A stretch of DNA of 27,633 bases. It comes from JAPLHV01 sp964464245 (lineage in GTDB: Bacteria > Caldisericota > JANLFM01). Location of the stretch: positions 1 through 27,633 of the forward strand of contig CAYXFH010000110.1 of NCBI GenBank assembly GCA_964464245.1. The letters are read 5' to 3'. Positions 6,429-14,052 of the stretch are shown one piece after another (the first letter of the stretch is position 1; the number at the start of each line of letters is the position of its first letter). Both the position numbers and the translations under genes were made by a program. Under the pieces are notes generated by a model. It was not told the DNA's origin and made no database searches. It saw only the letters and a list, made by a program, of their open reading frames with translations.

Positions 6429-7670
6429 TTACTGTTCATCTCCGTAACTCTCCGGGTCGTCTTGCTTCAGTGAGGAAGTGGCAGCTTTCCACTCAGCCAC
6501 CAACAGGTCGATGGATTTGATGCGGCGCAGCGTTGCATAGGCGTTTTCCTCGTCCCTGTGCCGGTGTACAGCCTGCTCAGCTTCGATTTCCTCTTTGCTG
6601 ACGTCCACCTGATGCCGACGGGCAATCTCAGCCAGGACGATCTGCTCTTGCAAGAGCTCCACGGCGGTCTTTCGTCCGATGGCTTCCGTCCACTCAGCTT
6701 CGCTCATCCCCAACTCAGACAGCATTTGTTCAAAAGTACGTCCTTTTCGTTTGAGCATCTCGGAATAGGAAGCCCGATAATTCTCCAGCGCCTTCTCTTG
6801 GGCGTGAGCGGAGAAGTCGAGGGGGATCTTCTCCAGGTAGCGCTGCAACAGTTCATCGCGCAAGGTCTTCTCATAACGCCGCTCAGCTCGCTCTTTCAAC
6901 TCACCCTCCACCTTGGCCCGAACTTCTTCCATTGTCTGCAAGCCGAAATGGCCGGCGAACGCCTCATCCTCTGCCGGCAAGAGCTTCTCTTTGACCTCCA
7001 CTACCTCCACTTGGAAGGATACAGGCTGCTCGCGGGCAATCAATTGGAAGGTTTTCTCCTCGCCGGCAGATAGACCGACGAGCTGCTCGTCAAAGCCTGG
7101 TAGAACTTGCTCCAAGCCTAGCTCGAAAAAGTCGTTGCGCCAGTCCCCATTCCCTTCAAGGCGCCATTTCAGGAAGACCGCATCCCCGATCGCCGCTTGC
7201 TGCCCTTCCTTGGTGCGGTAATCAGCGTAACTGGAGCGCAGGCGGTAGATGGCTTCCTCCGCCTCCGCTTCCCCCACCAGTACCGATGGCAGATGGAGAG
7301 GAATACCGGCGGCAGGCGGCAGCTCCATTTCGGGCCAAGGGTCTACCCATAAGGTGATGCGCAGTGGTTGGCCCTCCTCGAGGGGTTCAATCTGGGCTTG
7401 CGGTGCGAAGAGAGGTGTCACCTTCTCGTGAAGATAGAACTCCTCGATGGCCTCCTCCAGCAAACGGTCCGCTGCTTCCTCGCGAATCAGCTCCTCGCCG
7501 ATGTGAGCTTTGACTAGGTTCAGTGGGGCCTTTCCCCGGCGGAATCCGGGGATGTTCACTCTGTTCGCGTATGACTGAGCGATCTGCTGCATCGTGGCAG
7601 CTACTCTCTCCAAAGGCACTTCCAGTTTGGCTTCGATCTGGTTGTCCTGCCGACTCGTTACGATCTCCAA
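6429..7670 (-). CDS. tig: Trigger factor (ribosome-associated chaperone)
   Basis: Binds the ribosome exit tunnel and shields nascent chains. 413 residues: an N-terminal ribosome-binding domain with the signature GFRRGK (42-47), a central FKBP-like PPIase region (about 150-230, GDAVFLKW, GLEQVLPGFDEQL, GEEKTFQL), and a long helical C-terminal chaperone domain (KVEGELKERAERRYEKTL, FEQMLSELGMSEAEW). It is slightly shorter than the 430-residue norm, mainly at the C-terminus. The start is TTG (7668-7670), with AAGGAG 6 nt upstream; no ATG is better placed. It is the first gene of the tig-clpP unit. The 144 bp upstream hold no clear promoter that I trust (a weak TTGGAC-N18-GAAAAT at most). Confidence 0.96.
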   Translation of the reverse strand: MEIVTSRQDNQIEAKLEVPLERVAATMQQIAQSYANRVNIPGFRRGKAPLNLVKAHIGEELIREEAADRLLEEAIEEFYLHEKVTPLFAPQAQIEPLEEGQPLRITLWVDPWPEMELPPAAGIPLHLPSVLVGEAEAEEAIYRLRSSYADYRTKEGQQAAIGDAVFLKWRLEGNGDWRNDFFELGLEQVLPGFDEQLVGLSAGEEKTFQLIAREQPVSFQVEVVEVKEKLLPAEDEAFAGHFGLQTMEEVRAKVEGELKERAERRYEKTLRDELLQRYLEKIPLDFSAHAQEKALENYRASYSEMLKRKGRTFEQMLSELGMSEAEWTEAIGRKTAVELLQEQIVLAEIARRHQVDVSKEEIEAEQAVHRHRDEENAYATLRRIKSIDLLVAEWKAATSSLKQDDPESYGDEQ

Positions 7671-7813
7671 TTCAGACTCCTTCAGTTACCAGCGGCCGAA
7701 TACACTGCGCTCGGCATCGCTTCGATAGTCCGGGTATTTTCTCAGATCAGGGGGGAATCGTCCAACGCAATTAAGTCTTGCTGGTTGATGACGAGCGGTC
7801 TTTGCGCCATCCA

Positions 7814-7848
7814 GAATAAAAACAGGGGCTGCCGGGCGGCAACCCCTG
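7814..7848 (-). terminator. Rho-independent terminator after the exoribonuclease gene
   Basis: On the minus strand CAGGGGTTGCC (7848-7838), loop GCCC, GGCAGCCCCTG (7833-7823; one G-T wobble in 11 bp), then TTTTTATTC. A textbook intrinsic terminator placed after the 7958-8932 gene, separating it from tig. Confidence 0.9.
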
Positions 7849-7957
7849 CCATGGGGGAGGTGGGAAGACAGGCAAGTTATCGTTTACAGCGCTACTATAA
7901 CGAACCGGTTCACCCCTGTCAAGGGGTCTGGAAAGAAAATCCGCTCAACAGCTTCCA

Positions 7958-8932
7958 TCAGTGATGCTCGTCACCGGGAGACCTGGACGGGCAGAAGAGG
8001 GATCGTCCCAAGGTCGCCTGGTAAGCTGTCCAGCGCTCCCCTGGAGGAGATTGGCCGGTCAACTCCTGAAAGCGCTGCACTTGGGCGTCGAGATTATCGG
8101 CATGGTGCAAAGCAATCGCCTCAGGGGTCATCGGCAGGACCGGAGACCCGTTCTCCCGCGTACCGTGGTGGCTGATAATGAGGTGGTCCAAATGCAAGGC
8201 CAGTTCGGGAGGGAAGCCTGGGATCGCTTCCGCTTGGGTCATCACCAGTCGCTCCCCCAGGATAATGTGATCCAGCAAACGCCCAGCGTCACTGATGCGG
8301 AAGACCAGCCCTTGCGGTACATAGGTCTCCACCTTTCCCACATCGTGCAGCAAAGCCCCGGCGATCAGCAAGTCGCGGTCCATCCCGGGATGATCGACCA
8401 TGGTCGTCTCCAAGAGGCGCAGCACAGCGAGGGTGTGGTCAAGCAAGCCTCCGTTGTAGGCGTGATGAATGCGTAGAGCGGCGGGGGCTCGAAGGAAAGG
8501 GCCAAGGAAGGCGGGGTCTCCGAAAAACGCTTCCAACAGGGCAGCCAGGTGCGGCTGCTGAACTGCTTCCACCCAACCCGCGAGGGCCATGCGTTGAGCT
8601 TCCGGGTTCTTCTCACGCATAGGCAGCAGCTCGTCTTCCTTGTATTCCCCGGACTTTGCTGGACGCAGGGTTTGGATCTTCACCTGCAGTTCCTCCTGAT
8701 AACGTTGAGTAGTTCCTCGCACCAACAGTGGCGTCCCCACCGGGCAAGCTTGCAATGATTCCACGGTGGCGTCCCAGAGACGAGCGGTGACTTGGCCGCT
8801 GGCATCCCCCAGGATCAGGTGCAGGTATTTTCCGGGTTTCCCGGAGAGCGGGCGCAGCTCAACTTCGTGGACTACGAAACAGCCACTCACTGGGATATCG
8901 GGGTTAAGTTCAGCGATCATCTGCTTCGGCAA
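7958..8932 (-). CDS. yhaM: 3'-5' exoribonuclease YhaM family (OB-fold + HD domain)
   Basis: A 324-residue cytoplasmic nuclease. Residues about 14-90 form an OB-fold nucleic-acid-binding domain (YLHLILGDASGQVTARLWD, with LLVRGTTQRYQEELQVKI). From about 150 the HD phosphohydrolase domain follows, with HHAYNGGLLDHT (156-167), the metal-binding HDVGK (196-200), LLDHIILGERL, LIISHHG and ALHHADNLDAQ. This domain order and these motifs match Bacillus YhaM/Cbf1, a Mn-dependent 3'-5' RNA and ssDNA exonuclease. The start is TTG (8930-8932), with AGGAAGG 7 nt upstream. It lies between tRNA-Leu and a strong terminator, so it may be read through from the tRNA promoter. Confidence 0.9.
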   Translation of the reverse strand: MPKQMIAELNPDIPVSGCFVVHEVELRPLSGKPGKYLHLILGDASGQVTARLWDATVESLQACPVGTPLLVRGTTQRYQEELQVKIQTLRPAKSGEYKEDELLPMREKNPEAQRMALAGWVEAVQQPHLAALLEAFFGDPAFLGPFLRAPAALRIHHAYNGGLLDHTLAVLRLLETTMVDHPGMDRDLLIAGALLHDVGKVETYVPQGLVFRISDAGRLLDHIILGERLVMTQAEAIPGFPPELALHLDHLIISHHGTRENGSPVLPMTPEAIALHHADNLDAQVQRFQELTGQSPPGERWTAYQATLGRSLFCPSRSPGDEHH

Positions 8933-8995
8933 CGTTTCACCTTCCTATCTGCGACGGCATTCCCTCGCCGGAAAGCACGCGGTGTAAAGAAAAAG

Positions 8996-9080
8996 TGGTG
9001 CGAAGGACGGGAGTCGAACCCGTATGGTATGAACCACTGGATCCTAAGTCCAGCGCGTCTGCCAATTCCGCCACCTTCGC
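8996..9080 (-). tRNA. tRNA-Leu (anticodon TAG)
   Basis: 85-nt cloverleaf on the minus strand: acceptor GCGAAGG (9080-9074) pairs with CCTTCGC (9006-9000), discriminator A, encoded CCA (8998-8996). The anticodon arm GGACTTAGGATCC gives loop CTTAGGA and anticodon TAG (reads CUA/CUG). A long variable arm marks it as class II (Leu). T-loop GGTTCGACTCC is present. Confidence 0.96.
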
Positions 9081-9091
9081 GCATCAGCGGA

Positions 9092-9120
9092 ACGATAAGC
9101 CAAACCCGGCTACTTGTCCA
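9092..9120 (-). promoter_or_regulatory. Promoter for tRNA-Leu
   Basis: On the minus strand TGGACA (9120-9115), 17 nt, TATCGT (9097-9092), 11 bp before the tRNA 5' end. The -35 lies inside the last codons of the upstream membrane-protein gene. The same -10 variant TATCGT precedes tRNA-Lys in this window. Confidence 0.5.
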
Positions 9121-9994
9121 CTTCCAGGATGCCCACTCCACGGACTGCCCGGGCGTGTATCACCCGGCGGCGGATCTCCTCCAGCATGACGTAGGGACGA
9201 CGGATCCCGTTGACCTTGACATCGGGAACCAGGCGCTCGCTGGAGAGGATCTGCAGATCGCCGACATCGAAGATGCGATCAAGGAAAGACTGGTCCACCC
9301 CCATGTCACGGACGCGCATCAGCTCCACATAGTCGATTTTCCGGGCAATGAAGCCGCGTTGGCGGATGAAGCGTTGGGTGGTAAGACGATAATAGCTGCC
9401 TAAGACGTAGTAGAAAATCATCAGCACGAGGAAAACGCCCACCGTGAAGAGAGCCAGGGCGACCCACCCCCAGATGGTGTACCAGATCGGCTGGTTGGCC
9501 TTGAAGAAGGCGGCTAAGCTGTCGGCAAGGGGTACCCGCCAGATGAGGACGACCATGCCAAGGACGCAGAAGAGAGCGGCCAGGCACCATTGGGCGATAA
9601 ACTCCAATAGCGAACGGCGTCCATGCCAGACGAACTCTTCCTTCTCTTCGACGATCCCGCTGGGCCGCGAGCTCAGCATCTGCTTGGAGCGCTCAGCAGA
9701 GGGCGGGACTAACTCGCTTTGGGGAACCTCCTTTTCCTTGCGATCGAAGAAGTTGGGTTCCTTCCCTAAACCTAACTCCTGGGCGGCCGGCGATGACGGC
9801 TGCGGCTGGTCCACCGCGACCTCCCCTACAGCGATTGCTGGGGCTTCCGGCTCGGCCGTGTTTGGTGGTTGTCGGCCCTCGGAAGTCAGCGGTATTTCCT
9901 CTTTCTCTCCCTGTGAGTCGGGGGTGTTTTGCCCGCATTTCCAACAGAATTTGTCCCCTTCATGCAAGGGACTGCCACAATGTGTGCAGTTCAT
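9110..9994 (-). CDS. Zinc-ribbon and bPH2-domain membrane protein
   Basis: The roughly 294-residue protein starts with a zinc ribbon (C3, C6, C17, C20), followed by a 90-residue low-complexity Pro/Glu linker. Two membrane segments (about 131-152 and 171-198) come next, then a bacterial PH domain of the YdbT/bPH2 type (YYRLTTQRFI, RKIDYVELMRVRDMGV, IFDVGDLQI). The function of such proteins is not established; bPH2 domains are thought to mediate protein interactions at the membrane. I chose the second of two adjacent ATGs (9994) because AAGGAGG lies 4 nt upstream of it and only 1 nt from the first. The 43-residue extension upstream is unlike coding sequence. A small SH3b lipoprotein gene lies just upstream on the same strand. 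Confidence 0.85.
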   Translation of the reverse strand: MNCTHCGSPLHEGDKFCWKCGQNTPDSQGEKEEIPLTSEGRQPPNTAEPEAPAIAVGEVAVDQPQPSSPAAQELGLGKEPNFFDRKEKEVPQSELVPPSAERSKQMLSSRPSGIVEEKEEFVWHGRRSLLEFIAQWCLAALFCVLGMVVLIWRVPLADSLAAFFKANQPIWYTIWGWVALALFTVGVFLVLMIFYYVLGSYYRLTTQRFIRQRGFIARKIDYVELMRVRDMGVDQSFLDRIFDVGDLQILSSERLVPDVKVNGIRRPYVMLEEIRRRVIHARAVRGVGILEVDK

Positions 9995-10055
9995 CATGCC
10001 TCCTTTTTCACCTTCATGATTGATTCGCATACCTCTTCGCTTGACGCAAGAATGC

Positions 10056-10442
10056 TCAAGGAGTCGGCCGTATCGGGGTGAGGAAACCAAGATAGAGGAA
10101 ACCCGTCTTCCCCTCCACCCGGACACTAGCCCACTCTCCCTCCTGCCAGAGGAGTTCCACTTCGGCGCCGCGTGGGAAGCGACCGATCACCTCGTATTGC
10201 TCTCCCGGCCCTTCTCGCAGGTTGGCCGCCGCACTGCTGATAAAACGAAGCGCCTTGCTGGGAGTAACCGTCTGGCTGGGTAGGGTTTGGGCGGGTGAAA
10301 GCGTCATCGTCGGGTTTGTCGGCGCTACCGGAGATCCATTGCCGCTCGGCAAAGGAGAGGCGAAGGGCGGTGTGCAACCCACCAAGAGAGCGCTTACCAA
10401 TAGCGCCAATCCCCAATCCAAACATCGAATACGCCTAAACAC
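10056..10442 (-). CDS. Lipoprotein with bacterial SH3 domain
   Basis: 128 residues. The N-terminal signal (MFRRIRCLDWGLALLVSALLVGC) has a clean lipobox LVGC with the lipidated cysteine at 23. A Pro/Ser/Thr-rich linker (about 25-65) leads to one bacterial SH3 (SH3b) domain (NLREGPGEQYEVIGRF, GAEVELLWQEGEWASVRV, GKTGFLYLGFL). SH3b domains usually bind cell-wall peptides or other envelope partners; the partner here is unknown. The start is a GTG at 10440-10442 with only a weak GGAT-like ribosome site, so a slightly different start is possible. It may share a transcript with pfkA upstream (58 bp apart). Confidence 0.82.
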   Translation of the reverse strand: MFRRIRCLDWGLALLVSALLVGCTPPFASPLPSGNGSPVAPTNPTMTLSPAQTLPSQTVTPSKALRFISSAAANLREGPGEQYEVIGRFPRGAEVELLWQEGEWASVRVEGKTGFLYLGFLTPIRPTP

Positions 10443-10500
10443 AGCTCTATTCTACATCCTTATCGCCCTTGTCGGCATTGTCCGTCGTGGTCTCTTGGGA

Positions 10501-11472
10501 TTAAGCGGCTAGAACCTTGGCTAAGGCAAGCAAGGCGGGATCCAATTCCTTTCGCCTAGAAGCGACCTCTTCCAAAGGAGTAGCCTTCACTTCGCTGCCC
10601 CGCAAACCCAGCAACACTCCGAATTCACCCCGTTCTAAGGCAGCGGTGGCGCCGGCCGCCAGTCGTGTCGCCAACAAACGGTCGAGAGCCCCAGGCGAGC
10701 CCCCCCGTTGAACATGGCCGATAATCGTCACCCTCAGGTCGTAGCCGAGGCGGTCTCGGTGCCTCTGAAAGTACTGAGCCAACAACCCCGCGTTATAGGT
10801 AGCTCCCTCTGCCACTACCACCAGCGCATGAGACTTGCCGCGCTGGTAGGATTGACGAATCTCGTCGGCGAGATCCTCCGGGTCGATCTCCACTTCCGGC
10901 AGCACGATCGCCTCCGCTCCGCCGATGATCCCAGCCACGAGAGCCAGGTACCCGAATTCCCGCCCCATTACCTCCACTAGGAAAGCGCGGTGGTGCGAGG
11001 AGGCCGTTACCTTGAGACGATCGATAGCCTCCAGGGCGATGTTGAGGGCAGTATCCACTCCGATCGTCAAATCCGAGCCATACAGGTCATTGTCAATGGT
11101 TGAAGCTACTCCGACCACGGGAAAACCCATCCGAGAGAGTTCCAGAGAACCGGCTTGAGAGCCGTTTCCCCCGATCACCACTAATCCTTCGATGCCGATG
11201 GAGGCGAGATTCTCCAATGCTTTGCGCCGGCTGCTCTCCTCTTTGAACTCGGGACAACGGGCGCTCCCAAGGATGGTCCCCCCCTGTTGAATGATGCCAC
11301 CGACATCGCGCAAGCCAAGGGGTGCGTATTCATTCTCGATCAATCCCTTATAACCATGGCGAATGCCGAAGACTTCCCACCCTCGGTCGATACCGGTTCG
11401 CACCACAGCACGGATGGCCGCATTCATCCCGGGAGCATCCCCCCCGCTGGTCAGAACTGCGATTCGTTTCAT
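10501..11472 (-). CDS. pfkA: 6-phosphofructokinase (ATP-type, Asp103Asn variant)
   Basis: Phosphorylates fructose 6-phosphate in glycolysis. The 323 residues match E. coli PfkA in length and numbering: TSGGDAPGMN (8-17), SARCPEF with R72, TIDND with catalytic D127 and D129, VEVMGRE (167-172) and HVQRGGSPGALDR near residue 250. Gly104 is kept, the mark of ATP rather than pyrophosphate use. The Mg-binding aspartate 103 of the usual GGDGS is Asn here (GGNGS, 101-105). The ATG at 11472 is preceded by AGGAGA at 5 nt, and the 19 codons upstream in frame are not needed. A transcript could come from the XRE gene 144 bp upstream. No terminator is seen in between. Confidence 0.93.
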   Translation of the reverse strand: MKRIAVLTSGGDAPGMNAAIRAVVRTGIDRGWEVFGIRHGYKGLIENEYAPLGLRDVGGIIQQGGTILGSARCPEFKEESSRRKALENLASIGIEGLVVIGGNGSQAGSLELSRMGFPVVGVASTIDNDLYGSDLTIGVDTALNIALEAIDRLKVTASSHHRAFLVEVMGREFGYLALVAGIIGGAEAIVLPEVEIDPEDLADEIRQSYQRGKSHALVVVAEGATYNAGLLAQYFQRHRDRLGYDLRVTIIGHVQRGGSPGALDRLLATRLAAGATAALERGEFGVLLGLRGSEVKATPLEEVASRRKELDPALLALAKVLAA

Positions 11473-11592
11473 CGCACTCTCCTCATCTGGAGGCCTCGTC
11501 GACTGCCCGCTATATCTCGTCAGGGGCAAGGCGACGCAACCAGCGCCGGTGGTTTATTCATGATAATCAAACGGCTGATTCGGCGCCAGTTG

Positions 11593-11615
11593 ACAGCCTG
11601 CGGTAGCATGTCTTC
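11593..11615. repeat. Dyad repeat copy R1
   Basis: 23-bp element just 3' of the XRE gene stop, identical at 22 of 23 positions to R2 (12134-12156). The inner part has dyad symmetry, ACA-N2-CTGC-G-GYAG-N2-TGT (imperfect here: GTAG). Similarity continues weakly about 12 bp to the left (CGGCGC...CAG). Proposed as a regulator binding site; function inferred. Confidence 0.6.
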
Positions 11616-11616
11616 T

Positions 11617-11976
11617 TCAGACCTTGTTCGCTCTCTCGGCTATTTGTCGATCCAAGAGTTGCTGGCCTATCCTGTCGACTATTTTCTGCAGGTGGGCTTG
11701 CCAAGTTTCCCGGGTGTAGCCGTGCGGCAACTTCGTTCGTACAGTGATCTCGTTCGGCATCGGCGCCCGGCCGAAGAGTTCGTCCAGCGTGATGTTGAAA
11801 TACTTGGCCAGAGCTACGGCCAAGTCCGGCTTGAGGGCGGCTCTCCCGTTAATGATGTGAAAGAACTTGGATGGACTGACCTCCAAATCCCGGGCCAACT
11901 CTCGTGAGGCCAAAGCTCGTCGTTTCATGAGGAATTGGATACGATTACCCATCTCAATATCGATCTCTCTCATCAT
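11617..11976 (-). CDS. XRE-family helix-turn-helix regulator
   Basis: A 119-residue cytoplasmic DNA-binding protein. The XRE/Cro-type HTH is at about 10-65 (GNRIQFLMKRRALASRELARDL, VSPSKFFHIINGRAALKPDLAVALAKYFNITLDELFG). The C-terminal 50 residues are charged and helical (RETWQAHLQKIVDRIGQQLLD), possibly a dimerisation tail. The start ATG (11974-11976) has GAGGTGAT 7 nt upstream and a good promoter just above it. Three related dyad sequences surround the gene and overlap its promoter, which suggests autoregulation. Its target genes are unknown; neighbours are pfkA downstream and a broken divergent gene. Confidence 0.88.
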   Translation of the reverse strand: MMREIDIEMGNRIQFLMKRRALASRELARDLEVSPSKFFHIINGRAALKPDLAVALAKYFNITLDELFGRAPMPNEITVRTKLPHGYTRETWQAHLQKIVDRIGQQLLDRQIAERANKV

Positions 11977-11996
11977 CTCGTTATCACCTCTCGCTT

Positions 11997-12025
11997 ATTG
12001 TACGTCATGGGCATCAAGTTGTCAG
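11997..12025 (-). promoter_or_regulatory. Promoter of the XRE gene
   Basis: CTGACA (12025-12020), 17 nt, TACAAT (12002-11997) on the minus strand. Start near 11990, so the leader would be very short, with the ribosome site at its 5' end. Bases 12023-12040, overlapping the -35, match the R2 dyad at 13 of 18 positions, a possible operator. Confidence 0.7.
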
Positions 12026-12082
12026 CTCCCGGCAGGGTGTCATAGCAAGGTTTTTTAGGCAGGCAACCGCTCAAACTGCCGT

Positions 12083-13061
12083 GTGGTTGGAACCGCCGAC
12101 AAATCGATGGATCATCTCGAAAGGCGGCGCAGAACAGCCTGCGGCAGCATGTCTTCCAATGCCTCCTATGTCCCATCTTCCGTCGTGGTTCCGGAGGAAG
12201 TGGTAGGATTCAGCAACCCCTCCGACCCCGGGCCTTTGGCTCTGTCCTCTGGGCTCCTTGCCGACGGGCATCGCCTGATCAATCTGGTGGAGGCGTTCCT
12301 CTCCTATGCTGAAGAAGGCCGGGACCGATCCGCAGAAGAACGGGCCGGTTTGTGGCTGACCTGTCTGGAACCCCTCGACCCGTTCTTTTCCAGCGAAATC
12401 CTCTACCGCAAGCAAGAGGGGTTTAATCGTGATCGCTTCCGCCAGTCCCTGATCGAGCAGTTCTGGAATGAAGTCGTGAGAAGCCCCCCAGTTGATCCAA
12501 GATGGCCGGTCCGCCTTCAAGCAGCAATTCCCGCGTTTCGACCCTCAAGCCGACTACTATCTAACTGTGTCCTTTTCTTTCAACGGCAAGGTTGTGGATG
12601 TCCAAGGCCGCAATGTCCTGGCCGCTTACGCCTCCGCCTTGGTGGTCCCCGACTATCGTCTCAGCCAGTGCCTGGGCTTTTCGGCGAACCAAATGAATGA
12701 GATCGCAGACCATTTCAGCGAACTCTGTGGACGGCTGTCAGAAGAGATGAGCTCCACCGACCTATCCATAAAACGAGCTTTCTTGGGTGTGGAGGAGAAT
12801 GATCTAGGCATCCCGCCAGCCTGCGGCTACTACCTGGGCATCATTCTGGCGCAACGATTAGCGGAGCAATACAGCCTGGAGGAGCTGGCCTTGGGATGCC
12901 GACCGTGTCTACCAGGAAATGCAGAATACCTTGCCGCTCCTGCAGCCATGACCAACGATGCCCATCGACTCGGCTTTTTCGGGAGTAAGTTCTTTTTTGG
13001 CGCTTGTGCTCTGCCGGGAGGTCGACTGAAAAATAACTATAAGTTGTGGGTTGCCCTATGA
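12083..13061 (+). pseudogene. Frameshifted gene, distantly Zn-protease-like (DUF2268-type layout)
   Basis: Two overlapping frames make up one protein. The first (from about 12083 or the ATG at 12149) ends its sensible part near 12487, and the second continues from 12489 to 13061 (ALIQDGRSAFKQQFPRFDP-like start, then LSIKRAFLG, PPACGYYLGIILAQRL, YSLEELALG). The frames join if one base is removed from the run CCCCCC at 12484-12489. The parts 'FKQQFPRFDPQ', 'DVQGRNVLA' and 'CGYYLGIILAQRLAEQYSLEEL' remind me of DUF2268-like predicted Zn-proteases, but no HExxH motif is present (only ADHFSELCGRL). No ribosome site precedes any start, and R2 covers the 12149 ATG. It may be a true pseudogene, a slippage-regulated gene or a one-base sequence error. 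Confidence 0.55.
12134..12156. repeat. Dyad repeat copy R2
   Basis: 23-bp direct repeat of R1, 541 bp away. Core ACA-GC-CTGC-G-GCAG-CA-TGT is an interrupted palindrome. It overlaps the ATG at 12149 of the frameshifted gene and lies about 110 bp above the -35 of the XRE gene. Confidence 0.6.
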
Positions 13062-13084
13062 ACCAAGGCAGTCGCGCTTTGACT

Positions 13085-13160
13085 TGGTGGATCGCACAGG
13101 ACTCGAACCTGTAACCCTCTGATTAAGAGTCAGATGCTCTACCAATTGAGCTAGCGATCC
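13085..13160 (-). tRNA. tRNA-Lys (anticodon CTT)
   Basis: 76-nt cloverleaf on the minus strand: acceptor GGATCGC (13160-13154) with GCGATCC (13095-13089), discriminator A and encoded CCA. Anticodon arm TCTGA-CTCTTAA-TCAGA gives CTT (reads AAG). T-arm ACAGG-TTCGAGT-CCTGT. Confidence 0.97.
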
Positions 13161-13170
13161 ACGGCCCGAA

Positions 13171-13199
13171 ACGATAGCACACCCTCACTTGAAAGGCAA
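13171..13199 (-). promoter_or_regulatory. Promoter for tRNA-Lys
   Basis: On the minus strand TTGCCT (13199-13194), 17 nt, TATCGT (13176-13171), 10 bp before the tRNA 5' end. Confidence 0.6.
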
Positions 13200-13350
13200 A
13201 GTCGGAAGCAGCTCCCTGACCAGCCAGAACACGTCTTCACAGGGGATATGTCAGTCCTTCATGCGGCTCGATGTCGCTGCAGCCAAGACCTACTTTTCCC
13301 TCATGGCCTAACAGTTCTCCCACTCGATGAATACCCTGCGCATATTGTTT

Positions 13351-13370
13351 CTGTTGTATCATAACAACAG
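13351..13370. promoter_or_regulatory. 20-bp palindrome over -10 and RBS of the GNAT gene
   Basis: CTGTTGT (13351-13357), six bases, ACAACAG (13364-13370): perfect 7-bp arms. A possible -10 (TATCAT, 13357-13362) lies in the centre, and the right arm runs into the AGGAGG (13369-13374) that serves the GTG start at 13383. It could be a repressor operator or an RNA hairpin touching the ribosome site. The remaining 170 bp back to tRNA-Lys show nothing I can name. Confidence 0.5.
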
Positions 13371-13382
13371 GAGGAGCAAGCC

Positions 13383-14009
13383 GTGCCGGAGATCCTGATC
13401 AGCCCATTTGAAGCTCACCAGGCCGAGATTCTGGGAAGAGTTCTGGCGGAGTCATTTTGCCGGGATGACTCCTTGCGGCGATTCGTCGCCTGTCGACCGG
13501 AACAGTTCCCGGCTTACTTCTCCTGGGCGGCCGGCTTCTTCCTGGCCAGCGGCCGCTATTACGCTTGGGGTGCGACCAAAGGAGAGCAGTGGGTCGGCGC
13601 AGCACTCTGCATCCCCTCCCGCTGGAGCGCACCGCCTTCCCTGCTCCGGCGCTATCTCGCCCTTGCCTGGCGGATCAATCGGTGGAACAGCCTGCGCATG
13701 GGTTGGAACATGCTGCGCTATGCTGCATTGGCCGGCTATGGCCAAGAAGCCCTCTCGCTGACCTTCCTTGGGGTGCTGCCCGCCTGCCGCGGGGAAGCAA
13801 TCGGCCGCAGGTTGCTGCGGCAAGCGCTGGACGCCTCGCCTTTCCCAGCCGTTCAATTGGAGGTGGAAACAAACAATCAAGCGGCCATCTCCCTTTATGC
13901 CTCAGAGGGCTTTCAGGTAATTCGCCGTTTCTGCGTGGCCGGCATGAAGATGCAGGTGATGCGCTGGGATCGGCTGAAAAATACACTGCAAGGGACGCCG
14001 AACCGTTGA
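13383..14009 (+). CDS. GNAT-family N-acetyltransferase
   Basis: A 208-residue cytoplasmic protein that probably transfers an acetyl group from acetyl-CoA to an amine; the substrate is unknown. The acetyl-CoA-binding motif A is LTFLGVLPACRGEAIGRRLL (about 122-141), with the P-loop-like CRGEAIG, followed by motif B, LEVETNNQAAISLYASEGFQVI (about 158-179), as in GNAT enzymes. The N-terminal half is more divergent and rich in aromatic residues (YFSWAAGFFLASGRYYAW). The start is a GTG at 13383, with AGGAGG 8 nt upstream. A palindrome sits on the promoter/ribosome-site region, so expression is probably controlled by a specific factor. Confidence 0.87.
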   Translation: MPEILISPFEAHQAEILGRVLAESFCRDDSLRRFVACRPEQFPAYFSWAAGFFLASGRYYAWGATKGEQWVGAALCIPSRWSAPPSLLRRYLALAWRINRWNSLRMGWNMLRYAALAGYGQEALSLTFLGVLPACRGEAIGRRLLRQALDASPFPAVQLEVETNNQAAISLYASEGFQVIRRFCVAGMKMQVMRWDRLKNTLQGTPNR

Positions 14010-14052
14010 CAGGGAAACCCTTGGGCCCGTACAGTTGTAGCGGAAAGGAGGC

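Noticed and set aside
7678..7810. Minus-strand peptide ending DLRKYPDYRSDAERSVF before tig
   Set aside because: It reads like a protein tail, but no start codon or ribosome site lies in frame and it begins right after a terminator; chance or old remnant, not supportable as a gene.
12821..12836. Fourth dyad copy (CAGCCTGCGGC) inside the frameshifted gene
   Set aside because: Only 11 bases match and the second half-site is missing; likely chance within coding sequence.
13085..13383. tRNA-Lys as an integration site
   Set aside because: No integrase, no duplicated tRNA 3' end nearby and no change of gene type that marks an island boundary.
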